51,049 bases of DNA from positions 1-51,049 of the forward strand of contig QZCP01000778.1 in NCBI GenBank assembly GCA_003956705.1, given 5' to 3'. The notes beneath the pieces were generated by a model. The model saw nothing but the letters and a program-made list of their open reading frames with translations. It searched no databases and was not told where the DNA came from. Source of the stretch: Brevipalpus yothersi. Lineage: Eukaryota; Arthropoda; Arachnida; Trombidiformes; Tenuipalpidae. Position 1 is the stretch's first letter, and the number at the start of each line of letters is the position of its first letter. Positions 1 through 11,950 of the stretch are shown piece after piece. The position numbers and the translations under genes are program-made.

Positions 1-56
<56 letters not shown>
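1..56. repeat. (AG)28 microsatellite at the window edge
   Basis: Perfect dinucleotide tract cut by the window start; probable contig end. Confidence 0.99.
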
Positions 57-59
<3 letters not shown>

Positions 60-1053
60 CACTTGAGAATTGATTGAGAGATGAAAAACGTTGCCCAATG
101 GCCTGTTTACTCGTCGCAAGTCAGTCTTTCACCACACCTCGTGAAGACCCCAAAGAAGAAAAAGGCGAAGAAGAAGAAGATGAAAAGGATGGGCCTTAGG
201 CCCTTCAGAGGGCGCAAAGCCCAAGAGTTTTTGAAGGGGCGGGCATTTTCGTAACGATCCTGAAATCTCTCTCTCTTCTTCAGAGGGCCAATCTTCTTTC
301 TCTCTCCCTCTTCGGACCCAAAGAGAGAGAGCTTAGCCTCAGCATGTCCAGAACGGACTGGGAAATAAAGAGAAAGAAAACGGCCTGAGTCAAGAGAAAG
401 AGAGAGAGATGAAGTCACGATGTAGTGATGAAGAAGGCAACGATTTTAGGTAGGATGATTACAGTGGGCTCTCTCTCCTCTGTTAGGCCCCTGGCGAGAG
501 ATAATGATGAGTGAAGAAAAAAGAGAAGAAGAGAGCATAAGAGGAGAGAGAGAGAAGAAAAGGTGTGAAGAGAATGAGGAGAGAGAGAGAGAAACTAAAG
601 ATTTTGGCTCTCTCTCCAGGCGCTACAACAAACTGAATGACAACTTCATCAACTAGTTCTAAGTTTCCAAGTTCTTCTTCCCAGAACTTTCTTCATCTCC
701 TTCATCTTCTTCTTCTTCTTCTCCCTTACCTTGCGGTCTACACCCTCTCAATGGGAGAGAGAGCCTTAAAACTTGGAATCTCTCTTTCTTCTTTCTCTTT
801 TTGGCGCGCATTTTTCAATCAATTTTAGCTTGAATTCTATCAAGAATCGTGATTCTGATAATTGAACCAAGAAACTTCCCATCCACTAGGTGTGCTGATC
901 CAAGGTGATTTTTCTCGATTACAGATCATATATAAGAGGAAGAAAGCTATCGGCAACATACTCACCTCTTGGCCCCTCTCCTTTCTCCTTTTTCGGGCCA
1001 TCAGGCCCGCTTGCCTGTGTGAGTGTCCATCCATGGGCCAGTTCACTTACATG
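57..1053. other. Gene-free GA/CT-rich stretch
   Basis: Short purine runs on one strand give way to pyrimidine runs, with several GGCC tetramers. Possible minus-strand donors occur near 727 (GCAAG|GTAAGG) and 966 (CAAGAG|GTGAGT), but no matching exon can be defined. I see no gene. Confidence 0.6.
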
Positions 1054-1055
1054 TA

Positions 1056-1083
1056 CAGTCAGGTGTAAAAGTCTTTTGGACGA
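1056..1083. repeat. Left terminal inverted repeat of the mariner-like element
   Basis: This 28-bp end pairs with the reverse complement of 2300-2327 at 27 of 28 positions. A flanking TA lies at 1054-1055. Similarity continues weakly inward, with a one-base shift. Confidence 0.93.
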
Positions 1084-1118
1084 ATTTGAAGCGTTATTAC
1101 GCAGAAATGAAAAGTGAT

Positions 1119-2216
1119 TTAATCACGAAAAGGCTCGATATTGTCACCACGGACATCATAAATTCGAGAACACCGTTTGGGCCACTTTTCGAGAACTTTG
1201 CGGATAGTTTCGAGGGAGAACTTCTTCCATATCGAATTTAGCACTCGCTTAAGGCTCCGAATGGACTTAACTCGACGCTTTTTTAGAGCATTATGCATGA
1301 TACCCCAGATAGAGTAGTCCATCGGAGCATTATCTGGGGAAGATGGGGTCCACATATCTGGTGGGATGAATTTAATTTTTTGTTGAGTGAGGAAGGAGAT
1401 CGTTTTTTTCGAGGCATGGGCTGGGGCTGAGTCCTGCTGAAAGATGCCCGTTCCATCTGGGTATAACCTGGGCAAATCTTCCTTAATGAGAGGTTTTAAA
1501 ACTCTTTCAATATAGTAATCTGAGTTTACTTTCACACCAGGGTCAATAAATCGTAATTTGGTGACACCATTCCAGGATATCCCACCCCACACCATCACCC
1601 CTTTCCGGTAGCCTTTAGCTCGACGCGCTACAAGACAGCGAGCCTTATCTTTGGCATTTTTGTAATAAAATTTTTTCACACCTCCATTATGAGATAAATG
1701 GAATATTTTTTCATCACTGGTGATGATTTGATGAAGGTTTTTGTTCAAAAAAACTTTCAGCACACCTGATCTCTTGAAACGAGTGGCCTTTTGTTTCTCA
1801 GTCAAAAAGTGGACTTTTCTCTTTTTTCTCCTCTTTAGATTGAGAACTTTCTTGATGTATCGAGCGATAGTGGTCCTATGAACTTTGTACTTATGTCCAA
1901 GTTCTGAATGAGACTTAGGATTTTCGGACAAAACTTCTTTTTTGAGGTTGGAAACTTGTCTGTTGTTTAATGATAATGGACGTCCTGATCTTGGGCTATG
2001 ATGTTTGATTGATCCGATGTTTTCTTTTTCTCTTTCGAATTTCTTCTTCACATATGAGATAGAACCTTTACTCAACTTCACATTTTTCTTCTTGAAATGA
2101 AGAATAATCATAGAAAATGAATAATTTTGACTGAGAAGAGAAAAAATTTCGAGCTCTTGATCGCGCTTCATTTTCACCGGTAATTTATTGTTTATCTCCA
2201 TCAATTTGTCATGCAT
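1119..2216 (-). CDS. Mariner/Tc1-superfamily transposase, DD37D type
   Basis: Cut-and-paste transposase that would bind the element's inverted repeats and move it into TA sites in the nucleus. From the ATG at 2214-2216 it is 365 residues, close to the usual 340-360. ATGs at 2199-2201 (360 aa) or 2169-2171 (350 aa) are equally plausible. The frame continues upstream through the inverted repeat, but that part is outside the expected protein. Residues about 16-70 look like a first helix-turn-helix, a GRP linker follows at 78-80, and a second helix-turn-helix spans about 85-125. A basic stretch KRRKKRKV (128-135) is a probable nuclear localisation signal. Catalytic acids are D168 (in TSDEK), D262 (in QQDSAPAH) and D300 (in APMDYSIW). 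Exactly 37 residues separate the last two, the spacing of the maT-like clade. The VMVWGGIS motif is at 207-214. There are no internal stops, so it may be active. Clade placement needs a tree. Confidence 0.93.
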   Translation of the reverse strand: MHDKLMEINNKLPVKMKRDQELEIFSLLSQNYSFSMIILHFKKKNVKLSKGSISYVKKKFEREKENIGSIKHHSPRSGRPLSLNNRQVSNLKKEVLSENPKSHSELGHKYKVHRTTIARYIKKVLNLKRRKKRKVHFLTEKQKATRFKRSGVLKVFLNKNLHQIITSDEKIFHLSHNGGVKKFYYKNAKDKARCLVARRAKGYRKGVMVWGGISWNGVTKLRFIDPGVKVNSDYYIERVLKPLIKEDLPRLYPDGTGIFQQDSAPAHASKKTISFLTQQKIKFIPPDMWTPSSPDNAPMDYSIWGIMHNALKKRRVKSIRSLKRVLNSIWKKFSLETIRKVLEKWPKRCSRIYDVRGDNIEPFRD

Positions 2217-2299
2217 CGATAGATGGCAATCTGATTGACAGATAAGTGAAAAAAGAAAAGAGTTGTCATCTTCATTCTCCGAGATTTCACCTCTTGAAA

Positions 2300-2327
2300 T
2301 CGTCCAAAAGACTTTTACACGTGACTG
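2300..2327. repeat. Right terminal inverted repeat of the mariner-like element
   Basis: This is the mirror of the left end, with one mismatch. The flanking TA lies at 2328-2329. The transposase promoter would be just inside this end because the gene reads leftward from here. Confidence 0.93.
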
Positions 2328-2378
2328 TATATATTCATTTCTACGCCAGATATATAGACACAAACACTCTTTTAGCCA

Positions 2379-2382
<4 letters not shown>

Positions 2383-2431
<49 letters not shown>
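2383..2431. repeat. (AG)n microsatellite
   Basis: Perfect tract, 54 bp right of the transposon's target duplication. Confidence 0.98.
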
Positions 2432-2434
<3 letters not shown>

Positions 2435-4785
2435 AGATGGAATGAACAGTTGCTCGTTCTAACCGCAGGCCAGTTGTTAGTCGATCGTGATGTCTCTGTT
2501 GGAATCAACCGAGACAGCGTGCCATGATCAGCATGTGAGCCGAGTTTTTGGCCCATGATAAAATGCAAATTATTCGCTTATATGTGTGTGTATGTCTGTG
2601 TGTGAGAAGAGGGCATGTTGTTTTGTTTCATCATCACATTGGCTTTTAATGGTTATTGCTACTCGCTGATTGAAGCATCTAATTTCACTGATTATGGGCT
2701 CATCTTTGAGCACCTTTTTCCATATAAACGCAAGTGAGACCACGTCAAGCGACGATGATATATTCATTTGGACACATGTCAATTAATTTTGAGAGAGAGA
2801 GGTCAATACTTTTGCCCTCATGTCATGTTGGGCTGTTTTTGGCCATAGGTTTATGGATGGATGGAAAGCTTTCTGTCAAATGTCTATGGTCATCAAGCTG
2901 TCGGATGATTTTTGTTTATCTTTTCCTCTGGACACAACACAAATTGACCGATAGACTTGGATAAACTTGTCAAAAAAATATTTTTCCCAGGAATTGGAAC
3001 GTTTTTAGGTTTTTTATGTGTGTTTGGTTTCCAAACATTCAGGAAACTATTCGGACTATTTCAAATCGATTCTGATGATGGAGCGATTATCAAGTGAATA
3101 TCGAAAAAAAGAGGAGACGAGGAGGGGGAATGATTCAACACAGATTCCAATATTTATATGCATGAGAACTCAAATATTTAACTCTTTTTACTACTTCCTA
3201 CTGGAATGTAAAAGATTCCGGCAAACTTTGAACAACATTCCAATCATATACTGAACATCATTCATCCTGTGACGCGTGGAGAGAGAATATTTGAGAATTT
3301 TATCAGCCTCATTGTGAACATTTAACAGTTCTCTTTCTCTTTAATCATTACTCCCAAAAAAAATAATGACTTATCCATGGTTCAGAATTTTAATGCTAAC
3401 TTTGAGATTTAAGACCGATAATTTGGATTGTTAAACCATGTGTATAGTATGTGCAAGGTATATACTTTTCTTTCGAAAAGCTAGTATTCACATGATAAAC
3501 TTTGCAACTTTTAAAGAGGAGTCGCAAAAAAATGGAATATTCTCATGTGTGTGTATGTGTGCGATATCATGAAGCTCAATCGACTTGAAACGCACACACA
3601 CTTATACACAATATAATGATCACGTAACATGATAAATTTTTTCTCATCAATTTGTTCATAAAATTTGAACAACAATTATCTGAAGCTCATTGAATCGCAA
3701 GATACCTATTCGTTTCACTTGATTGCATATCTATTTTCATTCTCTCTATCTGTCTTCCATTTCGATGTATATATATAAATATTCCCAAACTTCCAATGAA
3801 TCTTCCATGAGCTGTATCATGATGAATACAGTGCAAGATGGAATCACACATGAAGCAGTCAAGATATAAGAAGAGGAAAAAGTAAAAGAAGAATTTTGCT
3901 GTATGTGATATACTTGATAGGACATGAGCCAGAATCATGCTTATTGACTTGAAAATTGTTCTCTATAAGCGTGTTCATAGGCGAAAAAATGGTCCTAATT
4001 GAGCTTCACACACACAGTCTCATGAATAACTTACCATTGCCTCAGTGAAGTACCGATAGAGCATGAAGAAAAATAAGTGTATATATATCAGGAGATAGAG
4101 AGAAAGGAATAGATCAGTTGAGCAAATCTTTTGCTCTGGATGTCCAGAAAAAGTGACCGACAAGTTATTTATAAGCGTTTCTATCATGATTTTGTGGCTT
4201 CCAGCCAAGGTGTATGGACATGTCATGAACATATACCCATGCATGTGTAGCTCGTATGACCACAAGGAATCTGCGGTTTGATCAGGTGAAATCTCTAGAA
4301 TTGAGACAATTGAGAATCAGATTGTGTTATGTGAATATTTTTGTAGACTGAGGATGTTGAAGCTGAAAAATTGGTGTCCAGGAGTTGTAGGATATTTAGC
4401 TATTCACTCACACACCATATCGTGATAATATTCTACTACAAGTGGTCAAGAAAATTAGTGCCTGCTAAGATTATAAATGTTTCAATTTACATGGAAGCAC
4501 TCCAAAATCAAAACTTTATTATCACTTTCAAGTGACTCGAGCGCTAAGTGTAATTTGGAAAGTGCATATACACACAGACACACACACACACAAATTTCAA
4601 ATTGAATTCCAAATGGACTGGTTGATTGACACGATCTGTACAGCATCCATACCACCTACTGGAATATTCATCCGTCCATGTCAAGTTAGAATGAGTCGAG
4701 AAAGTTTCGTAGGCTGATTAGATTGATAATGTACCAGAGAGTGGAAGTGAAAAATGATGGTCAACAAGACCATCAAGATTAGTCA

Positions 4786-4787
<2 letters not shown>

Positions 4788-4848
<61 letters not shown>
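4788..4848. repeat. (GA)n microsatellite, left arm of an inverted pair
   Basis: Perfect tract of about 61 bp. The opposite-sense (CT)n at 4948-5000 lies 99 bp away. Confidence 0.98.
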
Positions 4849-4852
<4 letters not shown>

Positions 4853-4943
4853 AAGATGAGAAGAAGAAAAAATAGGAATAAAAGTGAAAGATGATAAGTT
4901 GAAAAGCAAATTTTCTCTCATGCTCGACACTCTTTCGAACAAG

Positions 4944-4947
<4 letters not shown>

Positions 4948-5000
<53 letters not shown>
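4948..5000. repeat. (CT)n microsatellite, right arm of an inverted pair
   Basis: Perfect tract of 53 bp, complementary to 4788-4848. Confidence 0.98.
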
Positions 5001-5004
<4 letters not shown>

Positions 5005-5354
5005 ACTACTGGACATCTTCGTTAGCTAATGCAATCATTCATGCAACCCAATATTCATCTTCATCTTTCCCCATCTTCTTGTTGCTCACTTTTTATCTTT
5101 CTTCTCGAAAAGTCTTTTTTACATCATCTTTCACTTTATTTCTTTCTTCATTTTTTCTTCTCTTTCATTCTCACTACAACTTTGCCCATAACTTTTCAAA
5201 TCATAATCATGTTGATGATGTATTATGAGCGTACACACATACTCACAGCATATTACTGTTGTGATCATCAAAATATTCTCTCTCATCAAATATTTGCTTG
5301 TTTTACCGAGCAAAAAGAAACTCACATGTAACGTTCACCTTACACAGTGCAAGT

Positions 5355-5379
5355 AGAGAGAGAGAGAGAGAGAGAGAGA
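5355..5379. repeat. (AG)n microsatellite
   Basis: Perfect tract of 25 bp. Confidence 0.97.
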
Positions 5380-5991
5380 ATATCTCTGCCCTGAAGGCAT
5401 TCGAAATGATGCCCATGATTTTTTTTGGGCGATTCGAGAATATCGTAGGTGTTGATAAGTGAAGGAACTCTTCTCACTCAGACTCCCATCAATTTTCATG
5501 ATATGGTGAACAAGCAACAGCATTTTCTTTTTCAGGATGAAAGTTGCCTTTTTTCTCCTCTCAAATCAACCTTTTTTAGTGGATCAAGTATCTCATATTC
5601 CTTCATCTTCTTCTATCTTCTTCTTCTTCTTCTTCCTCCTCCTCCTTCGAACACAGCTCATTTGGGCTTAGACACTTTTTTTGGTCTTCTCAAAATAGTC
5701 ACAAACTATCATGTCAAAAAAGAATTGAGACACACTAAAATAGTGACAAAATCTTTCACAATTTGTAATCAAAAAGAACAATCTTACTGTTTTATTCTTC
5801 ATTCTTATGCAATTGAACTGAGACTATTTTCTTGTCCAATGAGCTCAATTTGTTGAAGGTTTTAGGCTAAAGAAAAGGCGGGAGTCAAAAAAGTATTCCT
5901 GTATGTCAGAATCCATCAGATGATGGATGCTTATCAAGAGAGTGACAATTTTGAGACCAAAGAAAATCAGCAAGATCTATGGAAAGAAAAA

Positions 5992-5993
<2 letters not shown>

Positions 5994-6056
<63 letters not shown>
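5994..6056. repeat. (TC)n microsatellite
   Basis: Perfect tract of about 63 bp. Confidence 0.98.
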
Positions 6057-6063
<7 letters not shown>

Positions 6064-7149
6064 TGAATACAAATCTTGATCTTTCTTCTATCTCTGGATA
6101 AACAAAATGAAGTGAAGAGGCAAAATATAGTGACTGTCAAAAGTTATGACTTCATACAGATAGAAAATTTCATAGATTTTGTCAGAATTATTGAAGAGAG
6201 ACAGAAAAAAAACTCATCAACAGCTCAATGTAACGTAAAAATGATGTGCTTTTTCTTCTCTATTTTCAGTATATTTTCACTAATTTGCTCTAAAAATATG
6301 AATAGTGAAAGATTCTTTTTGCCCAAGTAAAAAAAAAGCTGAGCCATTCTGTCAACACATTTAGTTTATCTTTTGCTTAACTGTGCATATACACACACAA
6401 TTCCAATGAGAGATAATATAAAATTCAATTTTTCAAACCCAAAAAATAGTCAACTTTTCCACACATGCACATACACATATATATACATACATAATGGTCC
6501 CATGATGATGATTTGGAAATAGCTTCATTTCCGAAACACTATGAAAATGATAATGGCCACCGTTGAATAATTAACTGGCTTTCGATTGACTCACAGTACT
6601 TAACTGTGTGTCTAAGTATGTATTCCAATGTATGGATTATATCATTTGCAATATATACCATTCATCTGGTCGAATCATGATAGTTTTTAAGGGTGGTCCT
6701 AATGATAATGTTCATGGATAGAGAAAGCAACGGGCAATGAAGAGTAACTGATGAGATCTACTTTGTATTTTCATTCTCTTTCTTCATCTTCTCTCCTTTC
6801 CTTTCCTCAAGTCAACGGGACAGAATTTCAGAGAATATAGAGAGATAATAATCATACACAGAATTAAGCTGTGAGAATAAAGGAGACTAAAAATGAAGCA
6901 AATTTCCGTCAATGAGAATATCATCATATATTTACACATCTAGATTCATAGTTTCACCAAATCTCTCTCTCTCCCAAGAAGAGATGTTCCATTCCTTTGA
7001 ATAGTATTCAACTGTGTGTACATCTTCAAGATCAACCATGTTGAACAAAGTATAGGGTGAGAGGATGAAGTAAAATAAAAGATACTTATTTTGACAAATA
7101 TTCGTTGAGCTCAACCGTTATTAACACTGCTGATTAAGTCATCATTGTT

Positions 7150-7150
<1 letters not shown>

Positions 7151-7203
<53 letters not shown>
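7151..7203. repeat. (CT)n microsatellite
   Basis: Perfect tract followed by three CACT units. Confidence 0.98.
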
Positions 7204-7207
<4 letters not shown>

Positions 7208-7789
7208 ACTCACTTACACTTGCCGAGCAAATTGCCAATTTGCAGGCGGAATCGAGAGAGAGGAGATAAAAGATAGTCCGGGCTGGGCCAAGCGATTTAC
7301 TAGGGAGAGAGAGAGAAGGGAAGACTAAATGAATCTACATCTTTTCGTTCTCTCTCTCTCCATGCTCTATGAATATATATAAATTTGCTCATTCAGATAT
7401 CATGGATGAGAGAGAAAGAGAGAGAGAGAGAGAGAATGATGAAGATGATGAGCCACTAATAGGAGAGTGAGAAAGGGGCCAAGATAGAGAGAGAGCGTAC
7501 TTCATCGGCCTAAAGTGATCACCTTCATAAATATTGAAGGCACACCAATAGGACCTGGGCATCAGGTAAAGCCTGGTGAGTGGCCTGAGAGAAGAAGAGA
7601 GAAGAACGAGATGGAGAGAGACTCCTCATCTTCTAGAGCAAAAGTGGCCTGAAATGAGCGATGCAATTTGTTCACTTTTGCTCTCTCTTCTCCATCTTCA
7701 TCTCCCAACATTCTTTGCTATCTCAGCATTCATCCATTCATCATGGCCACAAGGTAATTCACTAATTTATAACGATTGCTTATCTTGAA

Positions 7790-7790
<1 letters not shown>

Positions 7791-7825
<35 letters not shown>

Positions 7826-7826
7826 G
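7791..7826. repeat. (GA)n microsatellite, imperfect
   Basis: Interrupted by one C and ended by GGG. Confidence 0.95.
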
Positions 7827-8092
7827 GAATATTTCTCTCTCTCCAAGACCACGACTCAATGTGAATTGAGAGATGAGAAAAATGTAAATCATGTTCGATT
7901 GTGGAAATATGTATGCTTTTACCAGGATTTCATTTTAATTTTACACCCAAACCATGTACATGTATCTCTATCTATCTTTATCACTTTCACTTATACACAA
8001 TTCCACCTCCTTTTGCCGTGAATTTTCAACCTCTTCACTGGCACTCGTCTGGTCAGCTCTTTATTTTTTCTACTTCTTCATTTTTTTCTTCA

Positions 8093-8096
<4 letters not shown>

Positions 8097-8132
<36 letters not shown>
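8097..8132. repeat. (TC)n microsatellite
   Basis: Perfect tract inside a longer pyrimidine-rich stretch. Confidence 0.97.
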
Positions 8133-8135
<3 letters not shown>

Positions 8136-10294
8136 ATCCATCTCCAACTTCATCTTCATCTTCATCTTACTTCTTCACTTCTTCCCAAATTTGCCTCTCC
8201 TGGTTAAATAATGATTCAGTATCAGTGAACCTTTCTGGTATGTGTGTGAAAGAGTTAATATTTTTACTGTGAAGCAAGAGCCTCTTTCTCTCTCCGAGAA
8301 AAGCCTCAAAGTGAAACGTGATTAATAAAAATGAAATTTTCTTTTTCTGCTCACTTCTCCCTCTGAATCTACATCTTCTCTCTCTCTCTCCATCACCTCT
8401 GGGGACAGATGAGCTGAGGTGATTTGATATAATTATTATTATTTGCCGTGCATATTCAATACATTTAATAGGCTGCTTACCCAGCATTCAAAATTTTGGC
8501 TAAGCGAGAAGAGTTGAGAAATATATTTCTTCTTCTTCTTCTTTTTTCATTCAAACACACACAAGAAGCTCATAAGGAATGGAATTTTTGTGGCCTCCGA
8601 CTGATGTGAAAAACTTAACTGGATAAAATCAATGTATGATGAAAAAAAAACACACACACACACATACAGCCTCTACTTGTGTATAAATTGCATCATCCAG
8701 GGTTTATTCTTAATCTATCTAGGTAGATGAATGAACAATATTTATGTATATCTAGTTTTCCTTTGATCTTGGATCCCATCGAGAAATGGCATGGAAAGTA
8801 TATATACTTTATGATCATCTAGCAAACATGTCAAAGGTTGTCTAGACCCTTAACAAGAGCAAAAAAAGCTGTACTAGCCCATTGTTTGTGGGTGGCTTGA
8901 TGGGTGTGCTGAAGATGTGGATTCCTTTTTTTCCGCTTCAATTTGAACCTATTCTCAGTGATCCATGGCAGAGCGTTTAAAAATCGATTGAAATAAATCG
9001 GCTATCTTGAACAAGATAGAAACAGAGCAAAAAAAACCAGCAAGAAAGAGAGAGAAAGAGAGACGATGTTCCTCCTAATAGGCACCCTCATGAACACCTA
9101 TTTTTTATCATTATTATCATGGAAAAAGGTTCAAGTCCCATGGTGAAGTGCATCCAAAATCGGTGAAATATATGTCGCTCACCTCATCATCATCCATAAA
9201 ATTCACACTTGATGATCATGATAAAAAATTGAGTTGGGGGTTGAGGACACTTGCTGAACTTTCTCTCTCCCTTTCTGAGAGATTTGGATGCTGTGATTCT
9301 GTTAGATGTCGAGAAAAGAGGAGGAAGATGGAGAATATTTTATCGAATAGTAACAGGGAATCCATGTTAGTGAGCACTAGAAGCGGCCGGGGAAAACTTT
9401 CACAATCCAAATCAAGGCAATCAGTAGGCTACATTCTCTTCCCATTGATCACCAAGCCATTAGGAGTCCTCACTTAGGACTATTCGACATCAAGATGCTG
9501 TCCAAATGCTTCAATTTACTCTTTTGAAGAAAAGAAAAAGAGAGAGAAACATGTGTGAATTGGAAAGAGAATTGTGTGTATTTTAGTATAGATGTGTGCA
9601 AAATGTTATCATTTTGTGGGACTTTTTTGCAAAGTATCGATTTTCTCTGATTTTGAAGCAAAAGCATGGCAGAATATTCTCATTCTCAACACATTTTCAC
9701 AATCTGTTGAAGAGATCATCATGGATCTTGGAATGTTGGAATGTTGGAAAAAGAAATATGTCAAAGCGAAAATAGGAGAGAAAAAGAGAGATAAAATTAT
9801 TTTCCTATGATGATTTACAGGGATCTGGAATAGCTTTTAGTATAAAAAGTATTTCATGATCTCATAGAGCTCACACAGAGATGATCTGGAACTTCTTTTT
9901 TCAACTTTTTCATGATTTGAGTGCTTTCTCATGAAAAATTTCTACTATTTCCAATAAGACTATCGAAAATTCCATGTTACACATCAAGGTAGCACATACT
10001 AGCTGATACGTACAGTGAAAAGTTCCTGACAACTATATACCATGAACTCAGCTTGAATAAATAGCCTTCAGATGAATTCATTCTGGCAAAATAATATTCC
10101 ATGATTTTTCATGCTACTGAATTTAATGTGTCTCCTGAGTATGCAAAATACACTTAGGTGCTTTGGGCTTTCCCATCAGAAAGTCATCGAATGTAAATGT
10201 ATTCTCAAAAATCGATTCCATTCTATCCTTATTACCATTGATTTTGATTTTTAAATCATCCATCAGAACAGCTTTTATCTAATTTTCAGTTTCT

Positions 10295-10306
10295 TTTTTC
10301 TTTCTT

Positions 10307-10351
<45 letters not shown>
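10295..10351. repeat. Compound (TTTC)n-(TC)n microsatellite
   Basis: A few TTTC units (10295-10310) pass into a perfect (TC)n tract (10311-10351). Confidence 0.97.
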
Positions 10352-10354
<3 letters not shown>

Positions 10355-10941
10355 ATATCTTTCTCTCTCTATTATCACTCAATGATGATAATAATAATGA
10401 TGATCATGTACATACACCTTGAGGGCAAAAAGTTTACTATATTCAATTCCAATTGAAGCGTATAGCCAAGAAAGACAAGCAATTTGCCTCTTTCTCTCTC
10501 TCCCTGTATTACATCTTCTTCTCCTTCTCCATCTTCTTCCATCATCCTTACTGTCATCCGTTTTGATTGTGACACGCGTTTTTTTCTATCATATTCACCT
10601 CTCAAGCGACTAATTTTTATGCAAAATGCAAAATCTCAAGTATCAGTCAAACCCACGGATCCACATTGTATCTTCTATATTGGCCTCAATGGAAAAGGAA
10701 GGAAGAAAGCGAAGCAAAATATTAGGATAACATTGAAGAGAGAGGAAAAAGTCTTTCACTTAATGAGCGAGAAAGAGAGAGGACACAAATCTGATGAGGA
10801 GAAAAACACTGTCACACGCCAATTTTTGGAACATCTTTGTCATCTTTCTCCGTGAAACTGCATTAAGAGTGGAAAGAAAAAACTATTAGCCCTCAAGGTA
10901 TTCCTGGGTATTGCATACACAACTTGTATCAGTTTGATTTT

Positions 10942-10946
<5 letters not shown>

Positions 10947-11003
<57 letters not shown>
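10947..11003. repeat. (AG)n microsatellite
   Basis: Perfect tract of about 57 bp; last long tract before the 11.9-kb exon. Confidence 0.98.
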
Positions 11004-11005
<2 letters not shown>

Positions 11006-11528
11006 TAGATTGAAAGAATTGATGGGTACACGTTTCAGTTGCTCTTGTGTACATCATTTTTCCGTTTGCATGCTATTAATTGAGAGAAGTGAAAACATTA
11101 GGCACATCAGCCTCCAGGCGATGATCATCTTGTTGATACCTATTCTATGGGGTACTTTTTTTCTCGTTACTACTTATTTTGTTAAATTTAATCGGACATA
11201 TGCATATATATTTATACAAGAATTGAGAGCATGGTATGTAAGTTAATTTTGGTAGAGGTGAGAATATTAAGGAAAAGAGGTTCTTTCTCTCTTCTTGATT
11301 GAATGATGATAGATTTTTTTTTCTCTCAAAGGAATCCAGAATACAGGGGGCATAGAGAGAGAGGTCGAAAGGTAGAGAGAAAGTTTGCCTAGCAGTTTTG
11401 TATAGTTGAGAAAATTGAAAATTTCCACCATACAAAACATGATAATATTCTGGCATGTGTTCTTCAGGATCAAGTGAATACATAAATTGGCTATACGACA
11501 CATAAATCAGTGTGAATTTTGTGGCCTC

Positions 11529-11608
11529 TTTAATTAAATTTTTTGAATATATGCTGCTCATCATCCATTCTGATCACTTGTTCATGCAAATGAACAACAT
11601 TACGTAAC
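11529..11608. promoter_or_regulatory. Cluster of transcription-factor-like motifs upstream of the 11.9-kb exon
   Basis: Three motifs sit within 80 bp. A 10-bp palindrome TTTAATTAAA (11529-11538) is homeodomain-like. An 8-bp inverted repeat, TTGTTCAT and ATGAACAA (11578-11597), encloses the POU octamer ATGCAAAT (11584-11591). ATTACGTAAC (11599-11608) is the palindromic site known for PAR-bZIP factors such as Vrille/PDP1. The cluster lies about 340 bp before the candidate start codon. Motif identities are established knowledge; that they act on this gene is inference. Confidence 0.3.
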
Positions 11609-11926
11609 ACTATCAAATTCAACAGTATATGATGTAATCGTATTAGCATTAATGTTCTGTTGTTTTTGCCACTGAATTAGTGTAAAAATTGTTCCTTTTT
11701 AATTCGAAACTCATGAACTTATGAACTTGATTATTGCAAAAAAGGGAGAAAAATTAAGCCTGTTGACATTCCATGTTCCCATGATTATCATTGAGTAAAC
11801 TTTCGCCAATCATTTCAACTCTTGACCATTTATTGTTCCAATAAAATCTAATCAAAACTATTATTTTCTCTTCTTCTATTCTACTTCTCTATAGACTTTC
11901 ACCGAGAAAATAAAAGATAATAATAA

Positions 11927-11950
11927 ATGAACTCGCATTCTTCATTTTAA
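11927..11950 (+). promoter_or_regulatory. Upstream ORF overlapping the candidate start codon
   Basis: ATG at 11927 reads seven codons to TAA at 11948-11950. The last A of that stop is the first A of the main ATG (TAATG). Such stop-start overlap is known to permit re-initiation and would lower translation of the main frame. It matters only if the exon is real. Confidence 0.3.

Larger units (their letters stand above)
1056..2327 (-). mobile_element. Complete mariner-like (DD37D) DNA transposon
   Basis: A 1,272-bp element bounded by TA dinucleotides at 1054-1055 and 2328-2329, the target duplication typical of the IS630/Tc1/mariner superfamily. Its termini are inverted repeats of 28 bp (1056-1083 and 2300-2327) that begin CAGTCA and differ at a single position (G against C at base 7). 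One open transposase frame on the minus strand fills most of the interior. Matching ends, intact duplication and an unbroken frame suggest recent insertion and possible autonomy. I saw no second copy in the window. A (GA)n tract starts 54 bp beyond the right TA. Confidence 0.95.
2432..11528. other. Gene-poor stretch with microsatellites
   Basis: AT-rich unique sequence between GA/CT tracts. An isolated strong minus-strand donor lies near 4035 (GCAATG|GTAAGT) at the end of a 76-codon open stretch. A plus-strand acceptor (CTTTTTCAG, 5535) is followed at once by an ATG and a short hydrophobic frame. Neither has a partner signal that makes it convincing. No gene called. Confidence 0.6.

Noticed and set aside
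9002..9019. Perfect 18-bp palindrome CTATCTTG-AA-CAAGATAG
   Set aside because: Isolated short palindrome with no flanking structure; expected by chance at this scale.
9129..9139. GGTTCAAGTCC, resembling a tRNA B box
   Set aside because: No T-arm, anticodon arm or acceptor stem can be formed around it.
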